64,000 nt of DNA from Capillimicrobium parvum (GCF_021172045.1 NZ_CP087164.1:4030001-4094000), one strand, 5' to 3'; counted from the stretch's first letter, positions 37,825-47,448 are shown. A program made the numbers and translations. The notes: generated from the sequence alone by a model not told the origin.

Positions 37825-40289
37825 CGGGCCACCACGTTGACGAGCTTGCCCGGCACCACGACCTCCTTGACGACCTCCTTGCCGTCGAGGTGGACCCGGA
37901 CGTTGGGCGCCGCGCGGCACAGCTCGAGCAGCTCCTCGCGACTCGCCCCCGACGCCGCCTCGACGCGGTCGCGGACCTTGCCGTTGACCTGGCAGACGAT
38001 CTGGACGACGTCGCGCTCCAGCAGCGCCGGGTCCGCGTCCGGCCACGGCTCCTCCCACACGCGCCGGCCGGTCAACCGCTCGTAGGCGTCGGCCGCCACG
38101 TGCGGCGCGAACGGGAACAGCAGCGACGCCGCGGTCGCCAGCGCGAAGCGGCGGACGTCCGGCGCCGCCTCGTCGCGCAGCCGCGAGGCCTCGTTCGTCA
38201 GCTCCATCACCGCGGCGATGGCCGTGTTGAACGCGAATCGCCCGCTCAGGTCGCCGGTGACCTTGTCCACCGCCCACGCCGCCTTGCGCGCGAGCTGCAG
38301 GTCGGCGCCCTCCACGTCGAGCGGGGCACGGGGCTCGCCCTCCACGCGTCCGGTGTCCGCCGCCTCGGCGCACAGCCGCCAGAGGCGCGACAGGAAGCGG
38401 TGCACGCCCTCCACGCCCTCGTCGGACCAGTCCGCGTCGTGCTCCGGAGGGCCGATGAACAGGATGTACGCGCGCGCGGTGTCCGCGCCGTAGCGCTCGA
38501 CGATCCGCTGCGGCGAGACGACGTTGCCCTTGGACTTGGACATCTTCGCCCCGTCCTTGGTGATCATCCCCTGCGTGAAGAGCTTGGCGAACGGCTCGTC
38601 CACGCCGAGGTGGCCGAGGTCCTTGAGCGCCTTGACGAAGAAGCGCGCGTACAGGAGATGCAGGATCGCGTGCTCGACGCCGCCGATGTACTGGTCGACC
38701 GGCATCCACTCCGCGAGGATCGCGGGGTCCCACGCCGCCTCGTCGTTGCTCGCGTCGCAGTAGCGCAGGAAGTACCAGGACGAGTCGACGAACGTGTCCA
38801 TCGTGTCGGTCTCGCGCCGGGCGCGGCCGCCGCACGACGGGCAGTCGACGTTGACCCAGTCCTCCGCCGCCGCGAGGGGCGAGCGGCCCCTCGGCGCGTA
38901 GTCGGAGATGTCGGGCAGGCGGACCGGCAAGTCCTCCTCGGGTACCGGGACGAGCCCGCAGGCGTCGCAGCGGACGATCGGGATCGGGCAGCCCCAGTAG
39001 CGCTGGCGAGAGATCAGCCAGTCGCGGAGGCGGTAGTTGACCGACGCGTGGCCCTTGCCCTCGCGGTCGAGCCAGTCGACGATCTTGATGAGCGCGTCGC
39101 GGTTGTGCAGGCCGTCGAACTCGGCGTGCGAGTTCACGATCGGCCCGTCGCCCGTGTACGGCAGCTCGTCGTGGTGGCCGCCGACGACGCGCCTGATCGG
39201 CAGGTTGTACGCGGTCGCGAACGCGTGGTCGCGCTCGTCGTGGCCCGGCACCGCCATGATCGCGCCGGTGCCGTACTCCATGAGCACGTAGTCGGCGACG
39301 TGCATGGGGATCGCCTCGCCGTTGACCGGGTTGATCACATGGCGCCCGAGGAACACGCCGGTCTTGGGCTTGTCGGTGTCCGCGCGCTCCTCGTTGGACT
39401 CCGTCAGCGCGTGGTTGATGTAGTCGCGCACCGCGCCCTCGTGCTCGGTGCCCTCGACGAGGGGCATGACGTCCGGGTGCTCGGGCGCCATGACGAAGAA
39501 CGTCGCGCCGAACAGCGTGTCCGGGCGGGTCGTGAAGACCGGGTAGTCGATGGGGTGGTCGGGGTCGACGTCCTCGCAGCGGAAGACGACCTCCGCGCCC
39601 TCCGACCGCCCGATCCAGTTGCGCTGCATCGTCTTGACGTTCGCCGGCCACTCGATGGTGTCGAGGTCGTCGACCAGGCGGTCGGCGTAGTCGGTGATGC
39701 GGAAGAACCACTGCTCGAGCTGGCGGGCCACGACCTCGGCGCCGCACCGTTCGCAGCGGCCGTCGACGACCTGCTCGTTGGCGAGCACCGTCTGGTCGAC
39801 GGGGCACCACTTGACCGCCGCCTCCTTGCGGTAGGCCAGGCCGGCGTTGAAGAGCTGCAGGAAGATCCACTGCGTCCAGCGGTAGTAGCGCGGCTCGTGC
39901 GTGCCGAACTCGCGCGACCAGTCGATGGAGACGCCCCACTCGCGGAACTGGCGCTGGAACTGCTCGATGGAGCGATCGGTCGACTCGCGCGGGTGCTGGC
40001 CGGTCTGGATCGCGTGGTTCTCGGCGGGCAGGCCGAACGCGTCGTAGCCCATCGGGTTGAGCACCCGCCGGCCGGTGCGGCGGTGGAAGTGCGCGACCGC
40101 ATCGCCGACCGAGTAGACCTTCAGGTGCCCGATGTGCGGCTCGCCGCTCGGGTACGGCAGCATGACCAGCACGTACGAGCGCTCGCCGGGGATGTCCGGG
40201 TCGTTGGACACCTCCCAGGTGCGCTCGTCGGCCCACACCTGCTGCCAGCGGGGCTCGATCAGCTTGGGGTCGTAACGGTGCTCGGCCAT
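37821..40289 (-). CDS. leuS: Leucyl-tRNA synthetase
   Basis: Class Ia synthetase that charges tRNA-Leu. The 822 aa have HIGH at 52-55 (GEPHIGHLK), a zinc-type CERCGAEV element, the CP1 editing domain ([27 protein letters not shown]), a second Cys cluster (VRCDACG, CPSCGG), [15 protein letters not shown] and KMSKS within [10 protein letters not shown], plus the anticodon-binding C-terminal domain. The start ATG at 40289 is only 31 bp from the divergent GMC gene. No T-box leader is present or possible in that gap. Confidence 0.98.
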   Translation of the reverse strand: MAEHRYDPKLIEPRWQQVWADERTWEVSNDPDIPGERSYVLVMLPYPSGEPHIGHLKVYSVGDAVAHFHRRTGRRVLNPMGYDAFGLPAENHAIQTGQHPRESTDRSIEQFQRQFREWGVSIDWSREFGTHEPRYYRWTQWIFLQLFNAGLAYRKEAAVKWCPVDQTVLANEQVVDGRCERCGAEVVARQLEQWFFRITDYADRLVDDLDTIEWPANVKTMQRNWIGRSEGAEVVFRCEDVDPDHPIDYPVFTTRPDTLFGATFFVMAPEHPDVMPLVEGTEHEGAVRDYINHALTESNEERADTDKPKTGVFLGRHVINPVNGEAIPMHVADYVLMEYGTGAIMAVPGHDERDHAFATAYNLPIRRVVGGHHDELPYTGDGPIVNSHAEFDGLHNRDALIKIVDWLDREGKGHASVNYRLRDWLISRQRYWGCPIPIVRCDACGLVPVPEEDLPVRLPDISDYAPRGRSPLAAAEDWVNVDCPSCGGRARRETDTMDTFVDSSWYFLRYCDASNDEAAWDPAILAEWMPVDQYIGGVEHAILHLLYARFFVKALKDLGHLGVDEPFAKLFTQGMITKDGAKMSKSKGNVVSPQRIVERYGADTARAYILFIGPPEHDADWSDEGVEGVHRFLSRLWRLCAEAADTGRVEGEPRAPLDVEGADLQLARKAAWAVDKVTGDLSGRFAFNTAIAAVMELTNEASRLRDEAAPDVRRFALATAASLLFPFAPHVAADAYERLTGRRVWEEPWPDADPALLERDVVQIVCQVNGKVRDRVEAASGASREELLELCRAAPNVRVHLDGKEVVKEVVVPGKLVNVVAR

Positions 40290-40302
40290 GGTGCGACCGC
40301 AG

Positions 40303-40312
40303 AGCATAGGAT
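40303..40312. promoter_or_regulatory. Overlapping divergent -10 elements for leuS and the GMC gene
   Basis: In the 31-bp gap, plus-strand TAGGAT (40307-40312) lies 8 nt before the GMC ATG, and minus-strand TATGCT (40308-40303) lies 13 nt before the leuS ATG; the two share the central TA. No room exists for longer leaders. Confidence 0.4.
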
Positions 40313-40320
40313 CCGGCCCG

Positions 40321-42231
40321 ATGCAGCTGTCGCGCCGCCAGCGACGCGCCCTCGACGCGATCTGCGACACCTTCGTTCCGGCTGCTGACGGGCTGCCCTC
40401 CGCGACCGCGGCGGGCGTGCCGGACGCCATCCTGCGGGCCCTCGACCGCGCCCCGCGCGACGCCGACCGCCGCGCCGTCGCCCAGCTGCTGTCGCTCTGG
40501 GACGTGCAGCGCTTCAGCAGTTCGACGCAGGAGCGCCGCGAGCGGATCCTGTGCCGCTGGGCCGACAGCCCGGTGCCGCAGATGCGCGCGGCGTTCCAGG
40601 CGCTGCGCAAGGCGGCGACCGTCACGTACTACGCGAACGCGCCGGCGGCGTGGGAGGCGATCGGCTACCCCGGGCCGCTGGGCGTGCGGCCGGACGCGCC
40701 GCCCCGCGCGCTGGCGCCGGCCACGGTGAGCGGGCCCACCGAGCTGACGTGCGACGTGGTCGTCGTCGGCTCGGGCGCCGGCGGCGGGACGGCGGCGGCC
40801 GTGCTGGCGGCGGCCGGCCTCGACGTCGTCGTGCTCGAAGCGGGCGGCTACTACGACGACGCGGACTTCGACGGCGGCGAGGCCCTGGCGTTCGAGCGCC
40901 TGTACGCCGACGGCGGTGCGGGCGTGACGTCCGACGGCGCCATCGGGCTGCTGGCCGGCGCGTGCCTGGGCGGCGGCACCGTCGTCAACTACACGACGTC
41001 CTTTCGCACGCCGGACGCGATCCGTGCCGAGTGGGCGGCCCACGGGCTCCCGGAGCTCGCCTCGGCGTCGTATGACGCGAGCCTGGACGCTGTGTGCCGC
41101 CGGCTCGGCGTCACGCACGAGTACTCGACGCCGGGCACGCGCGACGAGGTGATGGCGCGGGGGCTCGATGCGCTCGGCTGGCATGTCGACGCGATGCCGC
41201 GCAACGTGCGCGGCTGCGACCAGGGCGTCGACTGCGGGCGCTGCGGCTTCGGCTGCCGGCTCGGCGCGAAGCAGTCGGTGGTGAAGACGTGGCTTGCGGA
41301 TGCGGCGGCGGCGGGCGCGCGGCTGCTGGTCGGCGTCCGGGCGCAGCGCGTGCTCGTGGCGGGTGGCTCGGCGCGGGGCGTCGAGGCGGTGTCGGCGCAG
41401 GGCGGCCACCGGGTCGTCGTGCGGTCGCGGGGGGTCGTGGCGGCGGCGGGGGCGATCCAGACGCCGGCGCTGCTGCTGCGCTCCGGGCTGGCCAACCGCA
41501 ACGTCGGCCGGTGGCTGCGGCTGCACCCCGTCACCGCGGTCTTCGGGGTCTTCGAGGAGGAGCTGCGCCCGTGGGAGGGCACGATGCAGGCGCGCTACTC
41601 CGACGAGCACGCCGACCTTGACGGCGCGGGCTACGGCGTCAAGTACGAGACGGGCCCGATGAACCCGTCGCAGCTGCTGACGTTCGCGCCGTTCCGCGAC
41701 GCACGCCAGCATGCCGAGCTCGTGGCCGGGCTGTCGCGGACCGGCGTGGTCGGGGTGATCGTGCGCGACCGCGGGTCGGGGCGGGTCAAGGTGGATCGCG
41801 ACGGCCTGCCGATCGTGGAGTACCGGATCTCGCCTCACGACGCGGCGCATGCGCGGGCGGGCGTCGCGGGCGGGGCGCGCGTGCTGCAAGCCGCGGGGGC
41901 GCGGCGGATCTTCTCGTCGCACGTCAAGCTCGTCGAGTGGCGGGCGGCGCGGGGCGGGTCGCTGGATGCGTTCGTCGCCGCGGGCGACCGCGCGGGGTAT
42001 GCGTCGGGCCGCTGCGCGTACGTGTCGTTCCACATCATGGGCTCGGCGCGGATGGGCGGCTCGCCGGCGATGTCGGCGTGCAACCCGGACGGCGAGACGT
42101 GGGAGGTCCGCGACCTGGTCGTCTGCGACGGCTCGTTGTTTCCGACCGCGTCGGGCGTGAACCCGATGATCTCGATCGAGGCGCTCGCGCACCTCAACGC
42201 GCGGCGGCTCGCCGCACGGCTGTCGGCGTGA
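40321..42231 (+). CDS. GMC-family FAD-dependent oxidoreductase
   Basis: FAD enzyme of the glucose-methanol-choline family, close to long-chain alcohol oxidase/cholesterol-oxidase-like members. The 636 aa have an N-terminal about 100-residue extension of the gluconate-dehydrogenase-subunit-3 type ([20 protein letters not shown]), then the FAD motif [20 protein letters not shown], a Cys-rich stretch ([15 protein letters not shown], typical of this subgroup) and C-terminal HIMGSARMG and [19 protein letters not shown]. Substrate unknown. Its stop is almost fused to a coiled-coil gene that follows in the same direction. Confidence 0.92.
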   Translation: MQLSRRQRRALDAICDTFVPAADGLPSATAAGVPDAILRALDRAPRDADRRAVAQLLSLWDVQRFSSSTQERRERILCRWADSPVPQMRAAFQALRKAATVTYYANAPAAWEAIGYPGPLGVRPDAPPRALAPATVSGPTELTCDVVVVGSGAGGGTAAAVLAAAGLDVVVLEAGGYYDDADFDGGEALAFERLYADGGAGVTSDGAIGLLAGACLGGGTVVNYTTSFRTPDAIRAEWAAHGLPELASASYDASLDAVCRRLGVTHEYSTPGTRDEVMARGLDALGWHVDAMPRNVRGCDQGVDCGRCGFGCRLGAKQSVVKTWLADAAAAGARLLVGVRAQRVLVAGGSARGVEAVSAQGGHRVVVRSRGVVAAAGAIQTPALLLRSGLANRNVGRWLRLHPVTAVFGVFEEELRPWEGTMQARYSDEHADLDGAGYGVKYETGPMNPSQLLTFAPFRDARQHAELVAGLSRTGVVGVIVRDRGSGRVKVDRDGLPIVEYRISPHDAAHARAGVAGGARVLQAAGARRIFSSHVKLVEWRAARGGSLDAFVAAGDRAGYASGRCAYVSFHIMGSARMGGSPAMSACNPDGETWEVRDLVVCDGSLFPTASGVNPMISIEALAHLNARRLAARLSA

Positions 42232-42233
42232 CG

Positions 42234-42869
42234 ATGGCCGGCGAGCCCCGCAGCGGGGTGGCCGCGGAGCGCGTCGCCGAGATCCTGGCCGCCGCGGAGG
42301 ACGCGGCGGCGTCGCTGCGCCGGGATGCCGAGGCGCGCGCGGCCGAGCGGATCGCGGAGGCCGACCGGGCGGCGGCGTACCGGGTCGGGGCGGCCGAGGA
42401 GGAGGCGGCGGAGATCGTGGCGCGGGCGCGCGAGGCGGCGGCCGGGGCGGCGGCGGAGGCGCGGACGCTGGGCCAGGTGGAGGGGGAGCGCGCGCGGTCG
42501 GAAGGAGCCGCCGAGGCGTCGGCATTGCGAACGCAGGCCGAGGCGGACGCCGTGCGGCTGCGAGCCGAGGCCGACTCGTACGCCGAGGAGACCCGCGAGG
42601 CGGCGCGGACGCGCGCGGGCGAGCTCGTCAGCGGGGCGCGGGCGGTCGCGGCCTCCGTGCTCGACGAGGGCACGGAGCCGTCGGACCACCTGCAGCAGCT
42701 GTCGAAGTCGTTGCGGACCAACGCGGAACAGCTGCTGCGCGACGTGGCGGCGGCGCACCGGCGGCTGAACCGCCAGCTCGACGCGGTGACGCCCGAGCGC
42801 GGCGGGGGCGGCCGTCCACGGGGCGGCGACGACGAGCTCGACGTGCCGGAGTTCCTGCCGCGGAGATAG
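42234..42869 (+). CDS. Alanine/glutamate/arginine-rich coiled-coil protein
   Basis: A 211-aa protein almost entirely predicted as one long coiled coil: charged heptad-like stretches such as AERVAEILAAAEDAAASLRR and AEADAVRLRAEADSYAEET run from residue 10 to 150, followed by SDHLQQLSKSLRTNAEQLL and an acidic tail. Composition resembles DivIVA/Wag31-like scaffolds and ATPase b-subunits, but no DivIVA N-terminal membrane-binding motif is seen, so no function is assigned. Its ATG follows the GMC stop by 2 nt; a GTG at 42228, overlapping the stop as GTGA, is in frame. Coupling with an oxidoreductase is unusual. Confidence 0.75.
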   Translation: MAGEPRSGVAAERVAEILAAAEDAAASLRRDAEARAAERIAEADRAAAYRVGAAEEEAAEIVARAREAAAGAAAEARTLGQVEGERARSEGAAEASALRTQAEADAVRLRAEADSYAEETREAARTRAGELVSGARAVAASVLDEGTEPSDHLQQLSKSLRTNAEQLLRDVAAAHRRLNRQLDAVTPERGGGGRPRGGDDELDVPEFLPRR

Positions 42870-42924
42870 TTCAGGGCAACGACCGGCGCCGGCCCATCAA
42901 CATGGCGGACGAGCTCGATCTCGC

Positions 42925-42930
42925 TACCAT
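42925..42930 (+). promoter_or_regulatory. Putative -10 element of tRNA-Ala
   Basis: TACCAT, 13 nt before the first tRNA base; transcription would begin about 7 nt before the mature 5' end. Confidence 0.4.
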
Positions 42931-42943
42931 GTTCGCGACCGAT

Positions 42944-43018
<75 letters not shown>

Positions 43019-43022
43019 TCAT

Positions 43023-43045
43023 GAGGCCGCGCACTGCGCGGCCTC
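43023..43045 (+). terminator. tRNA-Ala terminator hairpin
   Basis: GAGGCCGCGC, loop ACT, GCGCGGCCTC: a perfect 10-bp stem starting 7 nt after the tRNA. Only TGTCGTT follows, so the U-tract is weak. Confidence 0.65.
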
Positions 43046-43141
43046 TGTCGTTCCGGCTCGTGAGCCGACCGCCGCCGCCAGCGCGGCGGATCCGCGCAGA
43101 GTGTTCGTCCGCGCGGGCGGCCCCGGGCCGAGGCGGCGCGA

Positions 43142-44632
43142 TCACGCCGCCTCGGACATCGCGATCGCCGTCTCGGCCTCGGCCTCCGCGGGCTCGCGGG
43201 CCGGAGCGACCGCCCGCAGGACCGTCACCGCGATGACCAGGCCGACCGCCACGAGGCCCGCGGCGATCGCGAACGCGAGGTGGTAGCCGCCGGTCAGCGC
43301 CGCGGAGGTCGAGTCGCCCGCGGACAGCAGGCTCTCGGTCCGGGTCGCCGACAGGGTCGCGAGCACCGACAGGCCCAGCGCGCCGCCGACCTGCTGGCTG
43401 GTGTTGACGAGGCCCGAGGCCAGGCCCGAGTCCTCGGGCGTCGCATCGGACATGGCGAGCGTCATCAGCGATGGGAACGCCAGGCCGGCGCCGATGCCGA
43501 GCAGCAGCATCGACGGCAGGACGTCGGCGAAGTAGCTGCCGTCGACCGGCACCCGGGCGAACAGCGCCAGGGCGGCCACGATCGACACCAGCGCGGGGAC
43601 GAGCGTCGCGCGCGGCCCGAAGCGCATGTTCAGGCGCTCCGAGAAGCCGAGCGAAAGCGTGCCGATCGCCAGCGACAACGGCAGGAAGGCCAGGCCGATC
43701 TCGATGGCGTCCATCCCGAGCACGCGCTGGAGGTACAGGGTGCCGAGGAAGAACATCCCGAACAGACCGGCCACCATCAGCAGCTGGACCGCGTTGGCGC
43801 CGGACACGTTGCGCGACCGGAAGATCCGCAGCGGCACGAGCGGATGCGCGGCGCGTTGCTGGCGGACGACGAAGCCGGCGAGCAGCGCGAGCGCCACCCC
43901 GCCGAGCCCGAGCGTGTGCAGCGAGGCCCAGCCGTAGTCGGTCACCTTCACGATGGTGTACACGCCGAGCATGAGCGCGCCCGTGATGAGGGTGGCGCCG
44001 AACGCGTCAGCGCCGCCGGCGAGGCCGAGGCCGCGCTGGTCGGGCACGACCCTCAGCGCGAGCGCCGCCGTCGCGATCCCGATCGGGACGTTGATGAGGA
44101 AGATCCAGTGCCAGCTGACGAGGTCGGTGATGACGCCGCCGGCGAGCAGGCCGATCGAACCGCCCGCGGACGCGACGAAGCTGAACACGCCGATGGCCTT
44201 CGCGCGGTCGCGGGCCGACGGGAACATCGTCACGATCATCCCGAGGATCACGGCCGAGGTCATCGCCCCGCCGACGCCCTGGATCAGGCGCGCGACGACG
44301 AGCATGACCTGGCTCTGCGCGGCGCCGCAGAGCAGAGACGCGAGCGTGAACACGACGAGTCCGGCGAGGAAGATGCGCCGGCGGCCGACGAGGTCGCCGA
44401 GGCGGCCGACGAGGAGCAGCAGTCCGCCGAAGGCGATCAGGTACGCGTTGATCACCCAGGCGAGGCTCGACTGCGAGAAGCCGAGGTCGTCCTGGATCGC
44501 CGGGAGGGCGACGTTCACCACGGTGCTGTCGAGGATGATCATGAGCATCCCGACGCAGAGGACGACGAGCGCCACCCATCGCGAGCGGTCGGGCGACGTG
44601 GAGGTGTGGGTGGGTGTGTCGACAGCAGTCAC
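43142..44632 (-). CDS. DHA2-family multidrug efflux MFS transporter
   Basis: Proton-driven drug exporter of the 14-helix DHA2 (EmrB/QacA) subfamily. The 496 aa contain motif D1-like LDSTVVNVALPAIQDDLGFS, the loop 2-3 GRLGDLVGRRRIFLAG motif A, and motif C-like GGSIGLLAGGVITD. Start is GTG, 7 nt after TACGGT. It is downstream of a MarR repressor gene on the same strand, with an AT-rich palindromic operator between them, so induction by a small hydrophobic ligand is likely. The exact drug is unknown. Confidence 0.93.
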   Translation of the reverse strand: MTAVDTPTHTSTSPDRSRWVALVVLCVGMLMIILDSTVVNVALPAIQDDLGFSQSSLAWVINAYLIAFGGLLLLVGRLGDLVGRRRIFLAGLVVFTLASLLCGAAQSQVMLVVARLIQGVGGAMTSAVILGMIVTMFPSARDRAKAIGVFSFVASAGGSIGLLAGGVITDLVSWHWIFLINVPIGIATAALALRVVPDQRGLGLAGGADAFGATLITGALMLGVYTIVKVTDYGWASLHTLGLGGVALALLAGFVVRQQRAAHPLVPLRIFRSRNVSGANAVQLLMVAGLFGMFFLGTLYLQRVLGMDAIEIGLAFLPLSLAIGTLSLGFSERLNMRFGPRATLVPALVSIVAALALFARVPVDGSYFADVLPSMLLLGIGAGLAFPSLMTLAMSDATPEDSGLASGLVNTSQQVGGALGLSVLATLSATRTESLLSAGDSTSAALTGGYHLAFAIAAGLVAVGLVIAVTVLRAVAPAREPAEAEAETAIAMSEAA

Positions 44633-44639
44633 GGACGGA

Positions 44640-44645
44640 ACCGTA
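44640..44645 (-). promoter_or_regulatory. Putative -10 element of the MFS gene (leaderless)
   Basis: Minus-strand TACGGT, then TCCGTCC (7 nt), then the GTG. The predicted -35 region falls on the edge of the MarR palindrome, which explains repression. Confidence 0.45.
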
Positions 44646-44662
44646 GCAAATGATCTTGTACA

Positions 44663-44687
44663 AAACTAGTTCTTGTGAAACGAGTTT
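44663..44687. promoter_or_regulatory. Palindromic MarR-type operator
   Basis: AAACTAGTTC (44663-44672), 5-nt spacer TTGTG, AAACGAGTTT (44678-44687): an imperfect inverted repeat with half-site AAACT-N-GTT. A second palindrome, TTGTACAA (44656-44663), lies beside it. The stretch is strikingly AT-rich for this genome and covers the presumed -35 of the MFS promoter. Confidence 0.6.
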
Positions 44688-44750
44688 CTCGCCGCCGTCG
44701 GCCGAGGATGTGACAGGGATCCCCGCCGCCCGGCGCGGCGATCGGCGCGC

Positions 44751-45272
44751 TCAGCGCGGCTGACGGCGCCGCAGCGGCGGCGAGCACTGGATGCGCTCGG
44801 AGAGGCGGTCGCCCACGAGCGTCGCGAGCGTCTCCAGCAGCGCCTCCGCCTGCTCCGGCGGCAGCGAGCCGAGCACGTCGGCCTGAACCGCCTTGATGAC
44901 CGCTCGGGCCTCCGCGATCTTCTCGCGCCCCGCATCGGTCACCTCGATGACCCGAGCCCGGCGGTCGGTCTCGGACGGGCGGCGCTCGGCGAGCCCGGCG
45001 GCCTCGAGCGCGTCGACCGTGACGACCATCGTGGTCTTGTCGAGCCCGACCATCTCGGCGAGCTCGCTCTGCGTGTGGCCGCCGTCGAACGCCGCCGCCT
45101 CGAGCACGTGGAACCCGCGCGGGGAGATGCCCAGCGGACCGAACGCCTGCGCGATCTCGCCGGCCAGCGCGTAGGACGCGTTGGACAGCAGCCACCCCAG
45201 GTCGCTCGTCAGGCACTCGGGACGCTGCCCGTGCCCGCCCGCGACCTTGGAAGTAGTTGCAACAGCACCCAT
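44751..45272 (-). CDS. MarR-family transcriptional repressor
   Basis: Winged-helix regulator of 173 aa that probably represses the downstream efflux gene and itself. Seen: an N-terminal dimer helix (SNASYALAGEIAQAF), the DNA-recognition helix region TQSELAEMVGLDKTTMVVTVDALEAAG, and the wing ERRPSETDRRARVIEVTDAG. Start ATG at 45272 (MGAVATTS). A TACCC-CAA-GGGTA repeat (45276-45288) lies just upstream of its own start and may be a self-regulatory site. Typical ligand-binding MarR; inducer unknown. Confidence 0.9.
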   Translation of the reverse strand: MGAVATTSKVAGGHGQRPECLTSDLGWLLSNASYALAGEIAQAFGPLGISPRGFHVLEAAAFDGGHTQSELAEMVGLDKTTMVVTVDALEAAGLAERRPSETDRRARVIEVTDAGREKIAEARAVIKAVQADVLGSLPPEQAEALLETLATLVGDRLSERIQCSPPLRRRQPR

Positions 45273-45390
45273 CTGTACCCCAAGGGTATCGACAGCGCGT
45301 GCGGATCGGCGCAAGCAGCCGTCCTGCGTCGGACCGCCCGCGCGGGCCCATCCCGGGTGGGCGCGCGCGGGCTGCGCCGCGTGTGGCGGC

Positions 45391-47421
45391 CTACCGCTCG
45401 GGCGCGATCCCCGGCGAGCGGGTGCCGACGAGCACGGTGCTGCCGGCGATCAGGCAGCGGTCGAGCGTCTCACAGGTCGCCGCGGTCATCGTCAACGGTC
45501 CGTTGATGAGGGCCGGGACCTCGTCGTACGTGTAGGTCTGCCAGTTGTTCGTCGTCGTGGCCACCGCGGCGAGCCCGCCGTGCTCGCCGCCCGCCAGGCA
45601 GATGCCGGACGCCGGGCACGTCACGGTCGCGAGGTCGGGGCGGTCGTCGACGATCAGGTTGTCGAGCAGTTGGCGCTGGCGCCAGCTGATCGCCGTCGGA
45701 TCGGCCGGATCGCTGATCCAGATCTCGCCGGCCTTCCCCACCGCGGTACAGCTCACGGGCGCCGGGCTGCAGCCCACCGCGGCCAGCGCGGAGTCCGCGT
45801 CAGCGGTCGTGTAGACCCACTGCCAGCGCGGCTTGTCGCCGGTGAGCGTCATCGTCCCGCGCAGGACGTAGCCGTCGGCGGTCGTCGCGAAGCAGGTGAC
45901 CGGGTCGGTCTTCCCGGGCACGCAGTCCATGGCCGCCGGCAGGACCGGCGGGAACGACGACTGGCTCCACACCGTCTTGGAACCGTCCAGGGAGGTCAGC
46001 GTCGCGCCGCCGACCACGGCGACGCAGAGCGTCGCGCTCAGGCAGTCCGCCGCGCTCACCCCGGCGACGTCGAACGTCGGCGGGAACAACCCGTCGAACA
46101 CCTGCAGGTCGCTCGTGGCGAGCGCGCCGGCACGTCCGATCTGCATGCAGCCGGCGGCGTCGAAGCAGCCGAGCCACTTCGTGTCCAGGCCGGAGTGCTT
46201 GTAGACGGGCGCGTTCCACAGGGTCCCGTTCGCGCGGCCCACGCCGACCGAGTCCTTGCCGGCGCCGACGCAGGTCCCCGGCGCCGACCCGGCACAGGTC
46301 ACGGCGTCCATGCCCGGGACGAGGTTGACGGCACCCCAGTTGAAGCCGACGTCGGCGCTGGCGAACCACGTCGCCCCGGCGCCGACGGTCACGCACGATG
46401 CCTGCGCACACGAGAGCGCCTTGAGGTTGAAGGGGATCGCGTCGCCGTTCGGCCGCCGCTGCCACGCCGTCGAGGACGAGGACAGCGTCGTCGTGCGGAG
46501 CACGAGCCCGGTGGCCAGGCCGACGCAGGTGTTCGCGGACGGGCACGAGAGGTCGGTGACGGTCGGCGGGGACGCCTTGGCCTTGGCCGGGAAGGTCTGC
46601 ACGTCGCCCCACGCCTTGTCGGGCAGCGACAGCGTCGCGAAGGTCCCATCGGCGCTCGTCAGGACGCAGCGCGTCGCGCTGTCGCAGGCGACGGCCAGCG
46701 GGCTGGTCCACTTGGGCCGGGGCGCGGGCGGCGTGATGCTGGTGTCGACCGCGGTGCCCGTGATCACGGCGACCGAGGGGGTCGTCGGATCGGCGAGGTC
46801 CGCTCCGGCGGCCGCCACGCACCGGCCGCGGGACGCGCAGGCGAGCTTCGTGTACGACCCCGCGGCATCGAGCTTCAGGTCGTCCCACGTGACGCCGTCG
46901 TCGGCCGAGCGCCACACGCCGCCGGTCAGGCCGGCCGCGTAGCAGACGGGCGCGCCGCCCGGATCACAGGCGATCGCGGACGCGGAGCGCGTCGTGCGCT
47001 TCGTCCTGCCCGGCAGCGTGGCCGCGGGGAGAACCCCCGAGCTCGTCCAGGTGGCGCCGGAGTCGGTGCTGCGGAACACGCGCGATGCGGCGGTCGCAGG
47101 GACCTTGCGGTCGCTCGTGACGGCCAGGCAGCGCGTGCGGCTGCAGGTGACGCTCGCCAGCGTCTCCGGATCGGTGAGGCCGACGCCCGACCAGGCCAAG
47201 GGCGCCGCCGGATCGCCCGTGGAGCGCAGGACCATGCCCTGCTGGCCGACGGCCACGCACGCCGCCGCGCTCGCGCACGACACGTCGTTGAGCAGCGGGG
47301 CGTAGTTCGTGAACGTCCACGGGGAAGGCACGGGGGGTTCCGCCTGAGCCGTGGCGGCCATTGCCAGTGCCAGCGCGGCGACCGTGGCAACGGTGGCCGG
47401 CAAGGTTGAGGTCCATCGCAT
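45391..47421 (-). CDS. Secreted Cys-hairpin repeat protein (propeller-like)
   Basis: I do not recognise a family. The 676 aa carry a signal peptide (about 1-27, TVATVAALALAMAATAQA) and 14 repeats in which all 28 cysteines occur as pairs C-x4-9-C, each in a context like DVSCASAAACVAVG, AVACDSATRCVLTS or TVTCPASGICLAGG, interleaved with BNR-like FRSTDSGATW and WRSADDGVTW blocks. This suggests two seven-bladed propellers (or a 14-unit solenoid) with one disulfide per repeat, a stable extracellular scaffold. No catalytic residues are evident. Divergent from a secreted pentapeptide-repeat gene through a shared 27-bp gap. Confidence 0.85.
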   Translation of the reverse strand: MRWTSTLPATVATVAALALAMAATAQAEPPVPSPWTFTNYAPLLNDVSCASAAACVAVGQQGMVLRSTGDPAAPLAWSGVGLTDPETLASVTCSRTRCLAVTSDRKVPATAASRVFRSTDSGATWTSSGVLPAATLPGRTKRTTRSASAIACDPGGAPVCYAAGLTGGVWRSADDGVTWDDLKLDAAGSYTKLACASRGRCVAAAGADLADPTTPSVAVITGTAVDTSITPPAPRPKWTSPLAVACDSATRCVLTSADGTFATLSLPDKAWGDVQTFPAKAKASPPTVTDLSCPSANTCVGLATGLVLRTTTLSSSSTAWQRRPNGDAIPFNLKALSCAQASCVTVGAGATWFASADVGFNWGAVNLVPGMDAVTCAGSAPGTCVGAGKDSVGVGRANGTLWNAPVYKHSGLDTKWLGCFDAAGCMQIGRAGALATSDLQVFDGLFPPTFDVAGVSAADCLSATLCVAVVGGATLTSLDGSKTVWSQSSFPPVLPAAMDCVPGKTDPVTCFATTADGYVLRGTMTLTGDKPRWQWVYTTADADSALAAVGCSPAPVSCTAVGKAGEIWISDPADPTAISWRQRQLLDNLIVDDRPDLATVTCPASGICLAGGEHGGLAAVATTTNNWQTYTYDEVPALINGPLTMTAATCETLDRCLIAGSTVLVGTRSPGIAPER

Positions 47422-47435
47422 CCGTACGATGCCGG

Positions 47436-47442
47436 TAGGTTA
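47436..47442. promoter_or_regulatory. Shared symmetric -10 element of the divergent secreted pair
   Basis: The heptamer TAGGTTA gives TAGGTT on the plus strand (7 nt before the ATG at 47449) and TAACCT on the minus strand (15 nt before the ATG at 47421). The two implied transcription starts are about 19 bp apart. Only 27 bp separate the two start codons. Confidence 0.5.
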
Positions 47443-47448
47443 CGCGGA

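Noticed and set aside
40290-40320. T-box leader for leuS
   Set aside because: The divergent gap is only 31 bp, too short for a T-box.
36727-42525. A 1,932-codon open frame on the minus strand
   Set aside because: It is antisense or out of frame to a YihY gene, leuS and the GMC gene, has no recognisable domain and is Arg/Pro/Ala-rich, as expected of a shadow frame in GC-rich DNA.
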